A stretch of DNA of 64,000 bases from an uncultured Lachnospiraceae bacterium (GTDB lineage Bacteria; Bacillota; Clostridia; Lachnospirales; Lachnospiraceae): the NCBI GenBank assembly GCA_910577785.1, contig CAJTNT010000001.1, forward strand, positions 1 to 64,000. The letters run 5' to 3'. This document shows, in pieces, positions 63,083-64,000 of this stretch (position 1 is the stretch's first letter; each line of letters opens with the position of its first letter). The translations under genes and the position numbers were made by a program. The notes below the pieces were generated by a model. It searched no databases and was not told the origin of the DNA. It was given only the letters and a program-made list of their open reading frames with translations.

Positions 63083-64000
63083 ATGACAGAAACCAAAAAA
63101 TTCCTTTGGAGAAAGCTTTTTGCGCTTATGTTAGCTCTATGCGTATGCTTTTCCACTATAGGGCCAAGCGTAATGGCTGCAGAAGATGATGAGTATTACG
63201 ATGATGAAGATTATGATGATGAAGATTATGATGATGAGGACTACGACGACGAACAGACTGAATGGGATGGCACGGAAGGCATTGTCCTTTCCGATGATGA
63301 ATTAATCCTTCCTGTCGGCGAAACAGAAGAACTTTTTGTGTATTATGACAATGAAGATGAAGACGAATATGAAGGCAAGGTAACATGGGAAAGCGATGAG
63401 CCCAGCGTTGCATCCGTTAAAAACGGCGTAGTAACTGCCAAAAAGTCTGGAGACGCTTCCATTACTGCTATTGTGACCATCCATGGCGAGGAATATGAAG
63501 CATATTGCGACATCACCGTGGCAAAGGTAACATTAGCCTCCAAGGAAATCTCCATAAATGCAGGACAGAGCGCCACATTAAAAATCAAGAGCCGCTACCC
63601 AGAAGACGACCGCGTAGATGACTGGGATATCAATGAAGGCGAAAAATTTATCAAACTCAGCCAGAAAAAGAACGGCTCCGTTGTTATCTCCGGCAAAAAG
63701 AAAGGAACCGCTAAGGTCGTCGTATATATGGAGAGCGGCGCAGAAGCTACCTGCATCGTCAAAGTGAAAGCTGCAGTACCTACCAAAACCCTTTCCTTCG
63801 CCAAGAAAAACATTTCTATGGCCAAGGGCAGCAAGGCAGCGCTCAAGGTTACCCGTACGCCTGGGAACGCAACCGACACCATCAAATGGACTTCCTCCAA
63901 GAAGAAGGTTGCCACCGTTGACGCCAAAGGAACCGTTACCGCTAAGGGCGTTGGAAAAACAGTTATTACAGCCAAGGCTGCCAACAAAAAGGCTACCTGC
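63083..64000 (+). CDS. Secreted acidic protein with Big2 (Ig-like) repeats, partial
   Basis: 306 codons visible, running off the right edge. A signal peptide (KKFLWRKLFALMLALCVCFS ... VMAA, residues 1-33) is followed by a strongly acidic stretch with three DDEDY repeats (about 39-55). At least two and probably three bacterial Ig-like Big2 domains follow (ILPVGETEELFV ... VASVKNGVVTAKKSG; ISINAGQSATLKIKS; ISMAKGSKAALKVTRTP ... VATVDAKGTVTAKGVG). It is probably a cell-surface or secreted protein; an anchoring domain may lie beyond the window. AAGGAGGAG sets the start. Confidence 0.85.
   Translation, partial: MTETKKFLWRKLFALMLALCVCFSTIGPSVMAAEDDEYYDDEDYDDEDYDDEDYDDEQTEWDGTEGIVLSDDELILPVGETEELFVYYDNEDEDEYEGKVTWESDEPSVASVKNGVVTAKKSGDASITAIVTIHGEEYEAYCDITVAKVTLASKEISINAGQSATLKIKSRYPEDDRVDDWDINEGEKFIKLSQKKNGSVVISGKKKGTAKVVVYMESGAEATCIVKVKAAVPTKTLSFAKKNISMAKGSKAALKVTRTPGNATDTIKWTSSKKKVATVDAKGTVTAKGVGKTVITAKAANKKATC

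Noticed and set aside
1..64000. tRNA, rRNA, CRISPR arrays, transposases or prophage genes
   Set aside because: No cloverleaf with a TTC loop, no regularly spaced repeats, and no transposase, integrase or phage structural protein was found on either strand.

Overview
The window looks like part of a chromosome from a gut-type Clostridia, most likely Lachnospiraceae. This rests on near-50% GC, strong AGGAGG ribosome sites, TTGACA-17-TATAAT promoters, HisZ/short HisG, RecU, a giant CoA-dehydratase activase, putative ABC-exporter genes and several MATE transporters. I see no rRNA, tRNA, CRISPR array, insertion sequence or prophage. Most genes are on the minus strand.

Layout. 1-3.9 kb: the tail of an unknown acidic protein, two MATE exporters and a small DMT transporter. 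4.1-11 kb: arginine synthesis (argC-GNAT-argJ-argB-argD leftward, argG rightward, ArgR-like boxes between). 11.3-16.9 kb: MORN protein, DUF2225 protein, GlnRS, a derlin/rhomboid-like membrane protein and a LysM protein. 17.2-23.9 kb: the 1415-residue activase, a DUF4097 protein and an iron-type alcohol dehydrogenase. 23.9-28.2 kb: a TetM/EF-G-like GTPase fused to a YacP/Rae1-type NYN nuclease, an adenylate-kinase remnant, and a two-gene unit with an HTH-DUF3990 (ADP-ribosyltransferase-like) protein. 28.3-35 kb: a sucrose-type locus (LacI, GH32, metallo-beta-lactamase-fold protein, PTS IIBCA, second LacI) with a perfect inverted-repeat operator pair around its promoter. 35-38.2 kb: phosphoesterase, ParB-like/BMP fusion protein, small membrane protein. 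38.3-43.6 kb: histidine operon hisZ-G-D-B-IE, lacking hisH/A/F/C, with a degenerate HisF-like barrel fused to HisIE. 43.6-52.3 kb: recU, ABC exporter pair, left-handed beta-helix protein, topoisomerase III, DUF234-type ATPase, cytidine deaminase and uridine phosphorylase. 52.6-57.5 kb: DUF1700-like/PadR pair, thioredoxin, KdpDE-like two-component pair, PdaA-like deacetylase. 57.5-62.7 kb: RF3, PepF and a third MATE. The right edge cuts a secreted acidic Big2-repeat protein.

The genes are largely housekeeping and amino-acid or sugar metabolism. The strongest candidates for something unusual are the ribosomal GTPase-endonuclease fusion (23902-26613) and the HTH-ART two-gene unit just upstream of it (26901-28166). 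Next are the looping-type operator pair at 29376-29479, the HisF-like/HisIE fusion, the cytoplasmic ParB-BMP fusion, and several structured non-coding elements (3298-3395, 16172-16308, 37710-37871, 62811-62953).

All assignments come from reading motifs and recalling families. No database search or structure prediction was run.
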